Below are positions 1-14,371 of a stretch of DNA of 64,000 nucleotides, piece by piece (position 1 is the first letter of the stretch; the number at the start of each line of letters is the position of its first letter). Made by a program: the position numbers and the translations under genes. The notes under the pieces are model-generated. The model searched no databases and was not told the DNA's origin. It worked only from the letters and a program-made list of their open reading frames with translations. Source of the DNA: Cruorifilaria tuberocauda (lineage: Eukaryota > Nematoda > Chromadorea > Rhabditida > Onchocercidae); the NCBI GenBank assembly GCA_013365365.1, contig JABVXU010000264.1, positions 1-64,000 of the forward strand, written 5' to 3'.

Positions 1-750
1 GAACGCTGCATGAATTACTATATTTATTCTTGAATCGTAATACAATTCATTCAATTTAAAAAAATTTACAGACCTTAACTTAAAAATTGAATTTTAGTTA
101 TAATAATCGCCTATTCAATTGAGATTTAAGGAAGCATCTCTAAATTCATTAAATCTACTAGCATCATTTTTATTCTTTTTACCATCTTCATTTTTCACAC
201 CTAGCAAAATATTTTCAATCATTAAACTGTCTTTAATCATAATAACAATAACAAGAATAATAGTAACAATGATAGCATTAATAATGATTCAAGCTTAAGA
301 TCTAATAATGATAATACAGAAGTTGTGATAAACAAGGAGTAGCAAATGTTATTCCCTATTGTGTTAGTTAAAATGGAAGATAAATATTTCTAAAAAATTG
401 CTTTTGTTCTCAACTTTCACTTCTACAATCTATCAATTCACTATCAGTATTATCATTGGGATCTGAATGAAAATATTAAAGATAAACTATATATCAGAAT
501 CAATAATCAAAGTTTAACTATTACACTTATAATAAGTGCTAATTTTTTAATGAATTTAAAATATCTCGCGATCGATTGATATCTCTTTAACATACTAAAT
601 AAAGCACTTTAACCATAACCATAATGATAAGAAATGATAACAAAAAAAAATTTAATCAAATAATTATAATTCTAATTGCATCACTATTACTTCTACACTT
701 CTCTCTATACTCTATAATATATAGTTATAATAATAACTATAATTATCAAC
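1..750. other. AT-rich flank, probably intron of the secreted-protein gene
   Basis: This stretch lies downstream of the donor at 754 on the minus strand, so it is probably intron. No cysteine-rich exon or other open exon flanked by splice sites is visible. It contains only AT-rich low-complexity sequence with scattered ATA/AAT triplets. Confidence 0.4.
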
Positions 751-754
751 TTAC

Positions 755-912
755 CCAGGGGCGCATTTGCATATTTTTCCATCAAACACTTCGTTAGCAC
801 GACATGCATCTGCTCGTGTTCCGGTTTCCTCCTCCGCTGAAGTTTCTTGAGCGGAAGCAGGTGGTGGTGATAGGATAATCAGTGCGACACAAGCGATCAG
901 CGACAATCGCAT
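755..912 (-). CDS. 5' coding exon of a small secreted cysteine-containing protein (partial)
   Basis: The ATG at 912 opens a typical signal peptide: basic start MRL, a hydrophobic core of about 14 residues, then PPPASAQ as a likely cleavage site. A short acidic stretch and a cysteine-bearing segment (DACRANEVFDGKICKCAPG) follow, resembling the start of an EGF-like or TIL-type cysteine-rich module. The exon ends in phase 2 at a strong donor (GG|GTAAGTT) at 755/754, so the protein must continue leftwards. I could not find the next exon in 1-750, so the gene is probably cut by the window edge. The frame stays open upstream through trinucleotide repeats to an ATG at 1236, which would add poly-Asp, Ser, Thr and Ala runs, but the signal peptide argues for the start at 912. 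Function unknown. Confidence 0.5.
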
Positions 913-978
913 GATAACAATACTTCTTCTATGGGTGGCAATAGTGGTAATGCAGTAACAGCTATTACTCCTTCTTGT

Positions 979-980
<2 letters not shown>

Positions 981-1012
<32 letters not shown>

Positions 1013-1120
1013 ATTGTTGTTGTTACTGTTGTTGTTGTTGTTGTTGTTTTTGTTGTTGTTGCTGATGATGATGATGATGATGATGATGACAAGGATGATG
1101 ATGGTGATGATGTTGGTGAT
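981..1120. repeat. Compound trinucleotide repeat (CTG / TTG / ATG)
   Basis: An uninterrupted CTG run is followed by TTG-rich and then GAT/TGA-rich triplets. It lies directly upstream, in minus-strand sense, of the secreted-protein start codon, so it probably falls in the 5' UTR or promoter. In the minus frame it stays open and would encode homopolymer tracts of Ala, Thr and Ser. Confidence 0.9.
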
Positions 1121-1178
1121 ACAATGTTGATTGCAAATGCTGCATAACTTGGCTGACAGAGAGACAGACAACGGTACT

Positions 1179-1216
1179 GATCATCATCATCATCATCGTC
1201 ATCATCATTATCATCA
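1179..1216. repeat. ATC trinucleotide repeat
   Basis: Near-perfect TCA/ATC triplets with two interruptions. Read on the minus strand in the same frame as the neighbouring repeat they would encode a run of Asp. Confidence 0.85.
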
Positions 1217-1546
1217 AGTACCGACTTATAAAACATTTGGAAGAGAAATGAAGAAGGAAGAAGGTACGTGTACCTATGTATCTTTAGTTCAGAATCGTTA
1301 AATTAATATATGAAGGTTGTCGGAGAAGTGAAGTGATTCAGGCGGAGTTCACGGAATATTTCATTGAAATTTCTTTTCATCTCTTCCCCTCTCTCTATCA
1401 TCTCTTACTCATTTCATCGATAAATGAATCAAATTTCTAAAGGAATTTTGATCTTCATTTCTTCTCACAATACTATTTTTTTCATATTTCTCTTTCTCTT
1501 TTTCTCTTCTCTCTCTCTCTTTCTAAATCTATTTGCAAGAAGAATC

Positions 1547-1550
<4 letters not shown>

Positions 1551-1595
<45 letters not shown>
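1551..1595. repeat. (GA)n microsatellite
   Basis: About 22 perfect GA dinucleotides. It lies 3' of a CT-rich stretch (about 1485-1520), so the two could fold back on each other. Confidence 0.97.
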
Positions 1596-1597
<2 letters not shown>

Positions 1598-1724
1598 TAT
1601 TTTCATCGTAATCATCACTGTAATAGTAATCCCCTTGTTGTACAATGATCGGTAATTGGTGAAAGAAAGGGATGTATCTGAAAATTTATTATGCAGAAAA
1701 TCCATTTATGAAATTTCTTACTTA

Positions 1725-1759
1725 TCTCTCTCTCTCTCTCTCTCTCTCCCTCTCTCTCT
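1725..1759. repeat. (CT)n microsatellite
   Basis: A CT dinucleotide run interrupted once by CCC. It is complementary in sense to the GA run at 1551-1595. Confidence 0.95.
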
Positions 1760-2284
1760 GATGAATGATATTTTCTTACCTATTTTGTGTATTTTAGCTC
1801 TTTGATATTGGATAGATAAAACAAGTCGTTCAGCAACAGCAACAATAGCAATAATAGCAACACAGAAATTTATTTAAATCTTTCAATTAATTATTTAAGT
1901 AGCTATAAGCTAATTGATTTTATGTAAAATTCGAAAGATTGCAAATTTCAAAAGGAAAAGTAATCAGTTAAATGATACCCGAGAATTCTCAGAGATACCC
2001 GAGAAATCCTCTCTCTCTTTCTCGATCTTTTCATTTCTAAGTGGAATGATTATGTTAATGAGGACAGTTGTCTAGACTAATTTCTCAAACAATTTATTGG
2101 ATGATATAAATCATTCATTGAAATCAGTCTTTTCTCTCCTCCAAACCACTTATTTATATCTTTTCACAGTTTTTTCCATATGAATAAGAAATCCTTTGAC
2201 ATAACCTTTGCCCTTATCCTTCCTTATGCTTCATTTAATCATTGGAATAATAAGAGACAATTCGGTTCGAATAAGCAACAAGCA

Positions 2285-2288
<4 letters not shown>

Positions 2289-2337
<49 letters not shown>
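2289..2337. repeat. (CT)n microsatellite
   Basis: A perfect CT run of about 24 units, the longest dinucleotide array in the window. Confidence 0.97.
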
Positions 2338-2338
<1 letters not shown>

Positions 2339-2857
2339 TCCCCCATATCATTTTGAAATTATCCTGTAATACTGATTACTTATATGAATATAATAATTTC
2401 GCTCAATTTTATTCCAATAAACAATTATCAATCTTAGTTAATTATATCGAAAAGCACATATTAAACCAAAAAAGAATAGTTTCAAATTTAAAATGATAAT
2501 TATAGGTTAAAAGGTGTTGAAATGATTTAATTTATGGATTGATTCATGTCTATATATGGTATGTGAGAATTATTGAGAGAAAATGTAAAAGTTAAATGCA
2601 TTGGTGAAGTTGCTAATCTATTATCAAACCTATCACATAAATGATAATTTAAAAACGATAGGATAGGAATAAATGAAGAGGGAAAGGAGAAAAATATCAC
2701 ATTTACTTTTATCTTTACCTTTATCATATTACTTTTAAATGATAAATTTATTCGAAATGAAGTTATCATTGAAGCACTTATCTTTATTCCATAACTAAGA
2801 TTATACAATATAGTATAAGATTAAAATAATCATAAAATATAAATTAATGAGTTTTTT

Positions 2858-3010
2858 AAATGATATTAAACGATATTATGATGATAAACGATATTATGAT
2901 AATAAACAATATTACGATATTAAATGATATTATGATAATATTATGATGATAAACGATATTACGATAATAAACGATATTAAACGATTTAAACGATATCAAA
3001 TGGATATTAT
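2858..3010. repeat. Degenerate tandem repeat of AAACGATATTATGAT-type units
   Basis: About nine imperfect copies of a 12-18 bp unit (AAACGATATTATGAT with variants). The rest of 1240-5020 contains no convincing coding exon, only AT-rich sequence and the simple repeats listed here. Confidence 0.8.
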
Positions 3011-3497
3011 GATTATTTATCCGTAAGTAATTTGAATTGGTATTTTCCTAATTGTAAACTACTGATTATATTTAATATCAATTATTGATTTATGATAAAT
3101 GGATAAAATAAAAATAAAAAATTGTGAATTTACAATCATTCTCGAAGTTCAACACAACCAGTAATTTCCTTCAATTTTTTTTCTTCTTTTGTTCACATTA
3201 ATGACAGCATTGGCGCCAGGAAGATAGTAATTGATCAAGGAACACTGATCGGAACTGCGAAATTTTGGTAATTTGCACAAAACGAAAATAATCAGAATTG
3301 TCAAGAGGAGAAGAATGAATGATCATTATTAACATATTCCAATATTATCATTATTTTCATTCTAGCCACTCTAAAATTGCATGAGTTTATTTAATATCAA
3401 AATTTTTTGCAATTAAACATTTTGATAATCAGTGTCATCAGTGGAACTGATATTTTTTACAAATATCACGTAATATATCAGATATTTTTGCTATACA

Positions 3498-3735
3498 ATT
3501 AATTGAACGATATTTGAATACAATACATAAGTACAATAATTACAGTGTGTGCAATAACTATACAATACAATTATATAAAATAAATAACAATAATTGAATG
3601 ATATTTCAATACAATACCAGAATACAATAACAACAACTATAATTATAACTGTATACAAAAACTACAATAACAATATACGATAACAATAAAACACAATTAC
3701 TTGAAATGAATAGCAATAATTGAATGATATCTGAA
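3498..3735. repeat. Diverged repeats containing CAATAATTGAATGATAT
   Basis: A motif close to CAATAATTGAATGATATTT recurs at about 3498, 3588 and 3712, with ACAATAC-rich sequence between copies. Divergence is high, so this is either an old tandem duplication or low-complexity drift. Confidence 0.4.
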
Positions 3736-5029
3736 AGAGCAAAGTATGTTTAATGAATTTCCATGCAAAACAACAAATTGAAATTCTGCACTAAATACCT
3801 AAAAATAATAAATAACTGTAAAAGATGCAAGAAAGAAATATTGCATATTATCGATACTTGAATTACTTAATGTTTATCTTTTTACTTTTTATCATTGTAA
3901 GTAATGTAATTAATGCTTACATGCTTGCAATATAAGCATTATATGAAATATGCAATATCTTTTTTTTGTCTTTTCTACATACCATTCGTATTTGAAGAGG
4001 AAATCGTTGGTGCAGTGATTTATTTCCTGCTACTTGCATATATTTGAAATAAATTAATTCAAAAGAATTGAATTGCATTCTTTTTTTTGCTAAAAATTCA
4101 GATATGTATAAGTGTAAAAAGTATAAAGTAATATAATATTAAGTGTAATTAAGTATAATATTAAAGTATAAAATTTAGTTATATAAAAATAGCGAAAAAA
4201 TTCGAATATATAAAAGTTGAAAAATTCAATATTTCTTTCCTTTACTAGATCATTCGATATCTTCCTGAACCGGAAAAAGGATAGCAGTAACAGAGAGAAT
4301 GATTATAAAAAGCTTCTGTTGCTAATATCTTAAAATATATCACATATTTGTATGCATTAATGAAACAATAAGAATCGTATCATCAATATCATATCATTTC
4401 ACAACAATGTTGTAAAATGATATCATTTTCAAATGCTCTATTTTCTTTCAATCCAAAGAAAAATATTTATCAATGATAAATATGATAAGATCAGCAATGA
4501 TATATTTCTCTCTAATTACTCTTTGAAATTTCACTATCAGAAGAGAACAAAAAGATTTAATTTTCTGTATAATTTCTTATAAATAATATCCTTAAATAGT
4601 TTATCCTCTTATCATTTGCTTCAATAAACTAAATAAATGTGCTGCTTCAATAAATAAACTGAAGAGTCAATTTTAATTGACTTGAAAAGTCAAAAATCAA
4701 TTGAAAATAAATTCCACTTTTTTTTTGGTATAGCTAATTGTTTTATTCTAAAATAGATATGATATAGAATATATAGAATTTAAAATAGAATAAAATATAA
4801 AAGTATTAAAATTACGGTTCAAAAATTTGAAAATTATAGATTGAAACAACGCATCAATCATTTTCGGAGATATTTACATCATTCTTTCCGATATAAAAGA
4901 ATTGAAAAGATAACTCTAATCTTACACATGGATAAACAAACACAAATTCTAAATATTCGAGATAAGAAATAGTCATTTATATTTCTGATATTAATTGTAA
5001 TAACGATTAGAATTGACAAAAACTCGCGA

Positions 5030-5101
5030 TTCCGTTGCCGGGAATCGAACCCGGGCCTTGCGGGTGAGAGCCGCAAATCCTAACCACTAGACCACAACGG
5101 A
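5030..5101 (-). tRNA. tRNA-Glu (anticodon CTC)
   Basis: The 72-nt minus-strand sequence folds as a standard cloverleaf. The acceptor stem is TCCGTTG/CAACGGA with discriminator A at 5030. The A box contains TGGTCTAGTGGTTAGGAT, the anticodon loop reads CTCTCAC (anticodon CTC), and the B box reads GGTTCGATTCC. This closely matches animal tRNA-Glu(CTC). There is no intron and no encoded CCA. It stands alone in an intergenic region. Confidence 0.96.
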
Positions 5102-5398
5102 CCATACCGGTTGTCATTTATGTGCAAAATTCCAAATGAAATATCTAACTGACAACAGTAACTGATAACAAGTATATTTATTTGAAATTAAATCAAGATA
5201 GATATCATTCTTCGTTATTCGGTGGAATATTGTTATTAAGAAAACCTAAAAGAAGAGTTGGAAGGACAGGTGGAAAGTTTAGAAATTGTAAAATGATCAT
5301 TTGCTAATAATTATAAAATTATCATTAGTCAAAGATTATAATAAAACATATGGAATCACTAACTTCTTTATCATCCATTATTCTGAATATATTATCCG

Positions 5399-5748
5399 GA
5401 AATATTACGTGAATTACGGAATCCCTGCTATTAGCGTTTTCTCACACGTCCAATAAAATCCACACAAGTTTCACTGAATAACGAGCAAACCATGTTGCTG
5501 TAAATTGTCGACTGACAATAAGAAATTGAAACGAAATTGGAACTTAAATAACCTGATTCCGTCTGGAATTGCATATTCAAATTTTTACTTACAACTCAGG
5601 TTATTTAAGTTACAATCTCATTTCAGTTTCTTATTGTCAGACGACAGTTCACGGCAGCACGGTTTGCTCGTTATTCGGTGGAACCCGGATTTTATCGGAC
5701 GTATGAGGAAACGCTAATAGCAGGAATTCCGTAATTCACGTAATGCTT
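5399..5748. mobile_element. Fold-back MITE-like element with long terminal inverted repeats
   Basis: Two arms of about 155 bp (roughly 5399-5556 and 5596-5748) are imperfect inverted copies of each other around a loop of about 39 bp. Matching stretches include ATTACGTGAATTACGGAAT at the outer end, GAATAACGAGCAAACC in the middle and AACTTAAATAACCTGA next to the loop. There is no transposase, so it looks like a non-autonomous fold-back element. Clear target-site duplications were not found. The short ORF at 5505-5717 lies inside it and is not a gene. Confidence 0.85.
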
Positions 5749-7982
5749 CCATTAATACGTAAGCTTAAACTAACCAGCAGAATTGACTGAAATCCAAAAT
5801 TAGATTTCAAATTTCGTACTTAAGCTTGTAATGAAGCAATAGTTTCAATAACATTGCTATCCGTTCCTAAATTCATGCGAACGATTCCAGATTCATCATT
5901 TCAGCATCAGATTGAACGGTGAAAGTAAATAAAATACTTTAAAGGAAATATCGAAAGTAAGTTACCGTGGAAGCATTAATATATCCATTTGTCCAGCAAA
6001 ATTTGAAGCAAATAGTTTCCACCTTCGGAATCGGAACTGTTATTCCACCATGCGATAAAAGAAAATTATTTCACGTAAACCACGTACAATAAAAGTTAAT
6101 CGTATTCGAGTGTTAATTTAATCTCATTTCACAAATTAAAAAAGAGGAATAAAGTTGTAATGATACGAGATTCACTCGAATTTCTCAAAACTCTTCCTCC
6201 TAAATTAATAACTTACAAATAATTTCGTCTAGCATCTCTGTTGTCATGACTATCTTATTTGTTACTACAGAATGTTTGATAGTTTGACAGTAATTACAGT
6301 GATATTTTATCATACAGAAATCCGGATCATCTAGAACGAGACAGAAATGCAGAAGAATATTGTATGATAGATATTAAAAGATTATCGGGTATATTTTAAT
6401 CATCGGCGAAAGGTGTGATTGATTAACTAATTAATTAATTATATAAAGGATTATATTCTCGTTTTTCACCCAGTGATTCATCCCGTCTATACCTTCTCTA
6501 TGATTTCATATCGACTCGTCTCTTCCGAGTTCTCTACTTGCCTATTAATTTACCTTCTTGTATGTCTTCATGATTGATTACAACTGATATATTATCCCTT
6601 GCATGACTATATGATTACACCTGATATATTCTTTTATGTGATTTATCATTGTTTTATCTCTTATATACCTGGGCAGTCTTTGTATATATGAAGAGGATAT
6701 CATGTAGAGTTAATTATCATAAAAGCACATAATCAGAATGCACTGAAATAGTTTGCCATGACAATATCATTATCAGTAAAGTTCACTTCTTAATGACAGA
6801 AGGTGATTTATAACTGCCAGTCTCTACAAAGAATTGATAGTTGCAGAAAAGGAAATACAATTTTAAGGTAATGAGTATAGATATAACTGTAAGTATTCCC
6901 TAGTGCTTATTTTTTGTTATTTAATCTGTAATATAATATGTGAAAATATTGTTTACAATATCAATATCGCCATCACTACTGCTGTTTATTCTGGCTTAAT
7001 CAATCATAGAATTCTTCCAATATGAGTATGAATTTATGAATAAAAAAATCAATATCTTATTTATCAGCTTTTTATATCATGATTTGCTTACAAGAAAGCA
7101 TAATAATTTATATGCTATTGGTACTACTATGTCACAGTGGTAATACTCTTCTTAATCTTGAAAAGAAAATATGGGTTGAAAATCCAATACAAACATGTTT
7201 TTCAAATGCTTATTCCGCTGACGGTATATTCTAGATGAAAATAAATTTTATATGTTATTTTAAATAGAAAGAGAAAGAACGAGTAATCATTTACTCCATA
7301 ATTAATTTCACCATAAACAAAATAAAACTATATATTTTCGTTCGTCCTTAAAAAAATTAATATATTTGTTTCTCTGTATATATGGTAATAACAATGTAAA
7401 GAGCATAAAAAGATAGAGTTTATAAGGAAAATTCGAGCAAAAAAAACGGGAATTATAGTAAATTACATTTTCATTAAAAATGTTGTTTCATAAAAAAATG
7501 AACGGACAATATAGTTAAGGCAAGTGGATTCTGAAATGTCTTCAGCAATGCGCGACTGCCTGATCTACTCCAGTATGAAGCATGACGGTCTTAATTATTC
7601 TCAGGAAAGTGAGTGTTTGAAATGGTTCAGCATTATACCACTACAATCCAAACAATAATGATCTTCCAGTATTCCTTTATCCCTGCTCAAATATCTTTAT
7701 TCTATCAAAAATGTACAAAATAAATTGGGAAGAAAGCAAACTGCGGCACAACAAACCTACGGGTGTGCTACGACAGTACGAAAGATCTCTCTGTAAAGCA
7801 TTTTGAAGATTACAATTATAATGGTTAGGTAACAAAAAAAAAGAAAAAAGAACGAATGAGAAGTGAATTTGCTCCGTTCCAGCTCAAAACGAGAAAAATG
7901 GATAGAGAGTGTGTGACCGCCAAGTCAGTAAATTATTGTCGCTACTTTTTTTGGTGGTGGGAAGGATGAAGGTTTGTATGGA
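5749..7982. other. Intergenic region, no gene seen
   Basis: AT-rich sequence between the fold-back element and the rab-11 stop codon. No spliced coding model could be built on either strand. The right part (about 7500-7980) is probably the rab-11 3' UTR. Confidence 0.5.
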
Positions 7983-10101
<2,119 letters not shown>

Positions 10102-10373
10102 ATTTCTATTGATATTCTAGAAACATAACGGAAACATAAATATGCATTAATGAAAAATATTCACATGACGCAGACGACGAAAATGCATTGACAAAAAAAA
10201 ACAGTCATTAATATTAAAAATTTTTTGCACCACACGAATTGCAGTTAATACTACCTTTGTCAGTTATTATCGGTAACATAATTCTTTTCTTCCACCCATT
10301 TACCTGAATTCATTAAGTGGAAAAACTTTTTTTAAGATCCAAAATGCAATTACATAACTCAATAAAATCAATA

Positions 10374-10479
10374 ACTGCTTCCTTTGAAACTAAAGCCAGC
10401 ATTTCTTGAAAAAGAAGCAAAAAAAACTACTTCCTCTTGGAACTAAAGCCAGTATTTCTTGAAAAAGATGCAAAAAAAA
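10374..10479. repeat. Direct tandem duplication of a ~52-bp unit
   Basis: Two adjacent copies starting at 10374 and 10426 share GGAACTAAAGCCAGTATTTC-like sequence followed by TTGAAAAAGA and an A-run, with only a few substitutions. They lie upstream of rab-11, in its possible promoter region. Confidence 0.85.
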
Positions 10480-12495
10480 AATTCGCACAAAACGAGAATC
10501 CGGATCCAGCCAGATGTTTTCCTCCCTTCATACTCTGAAAAACATGATACAGTAACGTCTTTCACTTTTTGAAATAAATCACTTAAACTAATTCAGCTGG
10601 TGCAGAGTTGTACTTCATTAAAAATAACGAAAAAATATATTTAATAAGCTTATTGCAAACAATATTAATATGCCAATACTACTGGTAACTACAGACAAGC
10701 AACAAATTTCCTCCTACAATCTTTTTTAATTATTGGACTACACGGTACAATGTCCTGCATGGATCTTTACTCTTCTCTATTAAAATTTATGCCATTTTTG
10801 AATAAAAATTGAGAAGTTAGCAAAATGGGTAATTTATGGTTATCCGTATTAGCGATTGCAGCATTTATAATTAAGAAAACATTAAAAAATTCGCGACTTA
10901 AATAAAACACTTCGATATTATTAAGCAACTTTTTTCGAAACCGACAAATAGGGATGAATTTCACTTCATAATAGTTACAAATTCATTTGTTCTCAACAAA
11001 GATCTTAGAACATGAAAGAACAATGAAATGTGAATCTTTCGATTCGTACGATGATGCTCTTATTATGCGCAAATAATGGGTCAACCGTGCAATGTTAAAG
11101 CGGATTTTCATTGTCTTCACTTTCTTCATGTTCTCTGATCAATTGAATGGTTTTAAGCAAGGAACCATTCAAGATTTTTAGTTTTATTGAAAAACTTCTC
11201 AATACAACCAGTAAACGTAAGTTTAACTGCTCATCAAATCGTTTTATTATAGATAAAAAAGATGAAGAATAATCTTTCTACATGTTCAGCAGAACCATTC
11301 ATCCTAAAATCCTTTGCAGTAATAACAAAGAAGCCAATATTTGCTGGATAATGAAAATTTATCTAAAGTATTCAAATATCTGCTAATTCACTAGTAAAAT
11401 ATCTAAATGCTAACACTCTTCCGTTGAATATGAAGAAAAATATCTTACAAAGACATCTTATAAATAGCACGAACAATAACAAACAATCTCTATATCATCA
11501 TATATATCAGTACTAACTTCATCTGCTAATAAGACAACAATAGAATTAGCATGAGAGGACAGTAGTTCGAAAAGAAGAAAAAAACATCTCCTCTGCGACG
11601 CAATTTCCAACAAATACAAACTGAGCTATAAGAAGTGGTACAAGATGTTATTATCACTATCACTAACTCCACATTATCAGCAATCGCTTCACCACACACC
11701 GATGTTCCCGATGAAACCCGACCCCAGCCAGCATCCAACACACTCTTCTGCTCAAGGTGTCATCGATCGGACAGATAATCAGGCATTAAACTGTTATAGG
11801 CACTCGAATGAGCGCATTTTCAAAATGATCAGAATTTTCATCCGAAAAAAGATGAGAGAGAGAGTTGATGAATAACTTTTTCATTTCGTAGAGAATCGGA
11901 TATATTTGCGACCAAAAAGATTGAATCTTATATTGATATGCAACGATCATTATTTAAGCTACATCAAATCATTATAATTAACCAGAAAAAAGCTTAATCA
12001 TTTAATGATTACATAAAATACAATGAAAAATACTGTAATTATCCGATAAGGTATTTTGTTTAGAAATGGAATGAATATATAATTGCTGGTGATTTTATAA
12101 AAGAAGTCAGGAAATGTGACGAAACATTAAAAAAGCAATGAGCTTAAAGAATTGTTTCACAAAAGACAAAAGAGTCTTCTTAACTCCTCCATAAGTCTTT
12201 TTAATTATTAAGTTAGCAAATTTTTAATTTCTTCCATACTTTATTTCATTTATTTTTCTTTCTAACAAATATAATGATATAAAAGCTAGCAGATATAATA
12301 GTATAAAAGTTCCCAAAGCTAGGGATCAAGATTTTCATAATCGTTGCATCAGAACACTTACGATGGTTGTTTGGTTTTTTGGGGAATGAGGAGTTGAGAG
12401 GGAGCGGTTCGTCCGGTATGGGGGTGTCGTTTAAATGGGAGCATTTGAGAATTAAGGTTTTTCTTTTTTTTTAGCTTAATACTTTCGTATGATTT
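10480..12495. other. Intergenic region between divergent rab-11 and rpl-7
   Basis: This holds the upstream regions of rab-11 (minus) and rpl-7 (plus). A less AT-rich patch at about 11690-11790 and a G-rich patch at 12385-12435 could be promoter or 5' leader sequence. Open frames at 11526-11741 and 11645-11875 look fortuitous, with no family resemblance and no supporting splice context. Confidence 0.4.
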
Positions 12496-12504
12496 CAGGA
12501 TAAA

Positions 12505-14014
12505 ATGGGAGAAAAGTCGGCAACAACAGAGTTAGTATCTTTCTTCCTTTCTTATTTTCTGAAATATTTAACCGGAAAGGATTAAAGTGATGGAGAAATG
12601 ATAGGATTATTCCGTCAAAGATAGGCCAGTGGTGTCTGCTGGAATTTGTCATTCATGTCTTATCGTCAAGCTGAAGGATTTATGAACTAACAGTTGAACT
12701 TAGTTTATTGTTAGAAGGATTCCGAAGGAAATTAGACACTAGAGTGGAAATGAACTGCTTCTAACATCACATTTCCCTGATAGAGCTACACTTTAATTCG
12801 CTTTTTTCATTTCTGTTGTAGTTATACAACTTTAATTGAACATACTTGATAACATTACTTTTAAAGTGTCAAATTTTATTTTTTATTCATTTGTTTTCAT
12901 TATATTTGTGTTGGAAAATTTCAGGAAAAAGCTTCCGACAGTACCGGAGACAGTGTTAAAACGGAGAAAGATACGCGCAGAGCAGAGAGCTAAAGCCAAT
13001 GTTAGGAAAGCCAAGAATGCTTTGGTTTGTTGTCACTTCATGGCTTTATCTATCTTCATCTCTTGTTCTCTTTAATGTCCTATAAAAACTGTTGGAGAGA
13101 TTTATCGCTAGTGAAATTATGGATGTTACAATATTTAAATAATATCCGTCTTTTTTTCAGAAGAGGAGGCAAAAGAAGCTTAAAATTTTTAAGCGTGCCG
13201 AGAAATACGTAAAGGAACATAGGCAATTTGTGCGAAAGGAAATTCAATTAAAACGTCAGGCTAAAAAAGCAGGCAATTTCTATGTTCCCGATGAAGCTCG
13301 TCTTGCATTTGTAATCCGAATCCGTGGTATTAACCAAATGCATCCACGGCCGCGTAAAGTTCTTCAGCTCTTCCGCTTACGACAAATAAACAACGGTGTT
13401 TTTGTTAAATTGAACAAGGCCACACTGCAGATGTTACGTATTGTGGAACCCTACGTTGCTTGGGGATATCCAAGTTTAAAATCGATTCACGACCTAATTT
13501 ATAAACGTGGTTACGCAAAAATGAATGGCCGACGCATACCAATTACTGACAATTCTATTGTCGAAAGTGCGCTTGGTAGGTTTTCGATTCCTGCATGCTT
13601 TTGACTGGTAGCTTAACATTTTGATAAATAACTCTGTGAACTCTTCAACTTTTTTCAATAGCTTACAAATATTTCAAAAAGCATGGGAGTGTAATTCATT
13701 TTTTTTTTGACCCGCTTATCCTTTTGGATTCAGTGTTCGGGAAGAATATCATGGAATATTTGGATCTGTTTGTTTACATACTTGTTCTATGTCAGCATAT
13801 TTCAGGAAAATTTGACATAATTTGTATGGAAGACCTTGTGCACCATATTTTCACTGTGGGCCCCTATTTCAAGCGTGCCACAAACTTCTTATGGCCTTTC
13901 AAACTGAATAACCCGTCGGGTGGTTGGACGAAAAAAACAAATCATTTCGTTGAAGGTGGTGACTTCGGTAATCGTGAAGATCAGATAAATGCATTGCTGA
14001 AAAAGATGATTTGA
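12505..14014 (+). CDS. rpl-7: 60S ribosomal protein L7 (uL30)
   Basis: A structural protein of the large cytoplasmic ribosomal subunit. Four exons (12505-12530, 12925-13024, 13161-13575, 13806-14014) join in phase to 249 aa, the usual length. Diagnostic segments are [15 protein letters not shown] near the N-terminus, then [73 protein letters not shown], and [13 protein letters not shown] with [19 protein letters not shown] at the end. The ATG lies 6 nt after TTTCAG (ends 12498), with no upstream exon needed, as expected for trans-splicing. The very short first exon followed by a longer intron is typical of ribosomal protein genes. Confidence 0.97.
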
Positions 14015-14371
14015 TTGTTTATTTTGGAGAGTAATTTTTGTTATTAATTTGATAAAGTTACTGGTCTGACATGCATTAATTTTTTAAATCACAGTTTGAT
14101 TGTCAGTTCTCGAAAATTAGAGGGAGCGAAACGAACAATGTCTACATTTTTGGTTCGCGACACATCACAAAATTTCCGGTTCGAGATATTGATATTGATA
14201 TAAACTGGTGGTATAAATAAGAAAGCGTAGGGACCGAGAATGATACGCTTTCAGCAATTCAATCTTTAAGCTTAGTAGTGTAAGCCAATATGTTTCATGT
14301 AACCTTCATAATCAAAGTGAAGTAAAGAAATGCGACAAGTTCACATGTTTGCACTTGAGTTGTTCACAAAT
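14015..14371. other. Convergent 3' region between rpl-7 and the decarboxylase gene
   Basis: The 3' flanks of two convergent genes. The only simple element is GATATTGATATTGATAT near 14187. No coding exon is seen. Confidence 0.5.

Noticed and set aside
5505..5717. 70-codon plus ORF
   Set aside because: It lies within the fold-back element and spans its loop; it is a by-product of the inverted arms.
11526..11875. Overlapping ORFs on both strands near a less AT-rich patch
   Set aside because: No family resemblance, and no exons could be joined. More likely promoter or leader sequence of rab-11.
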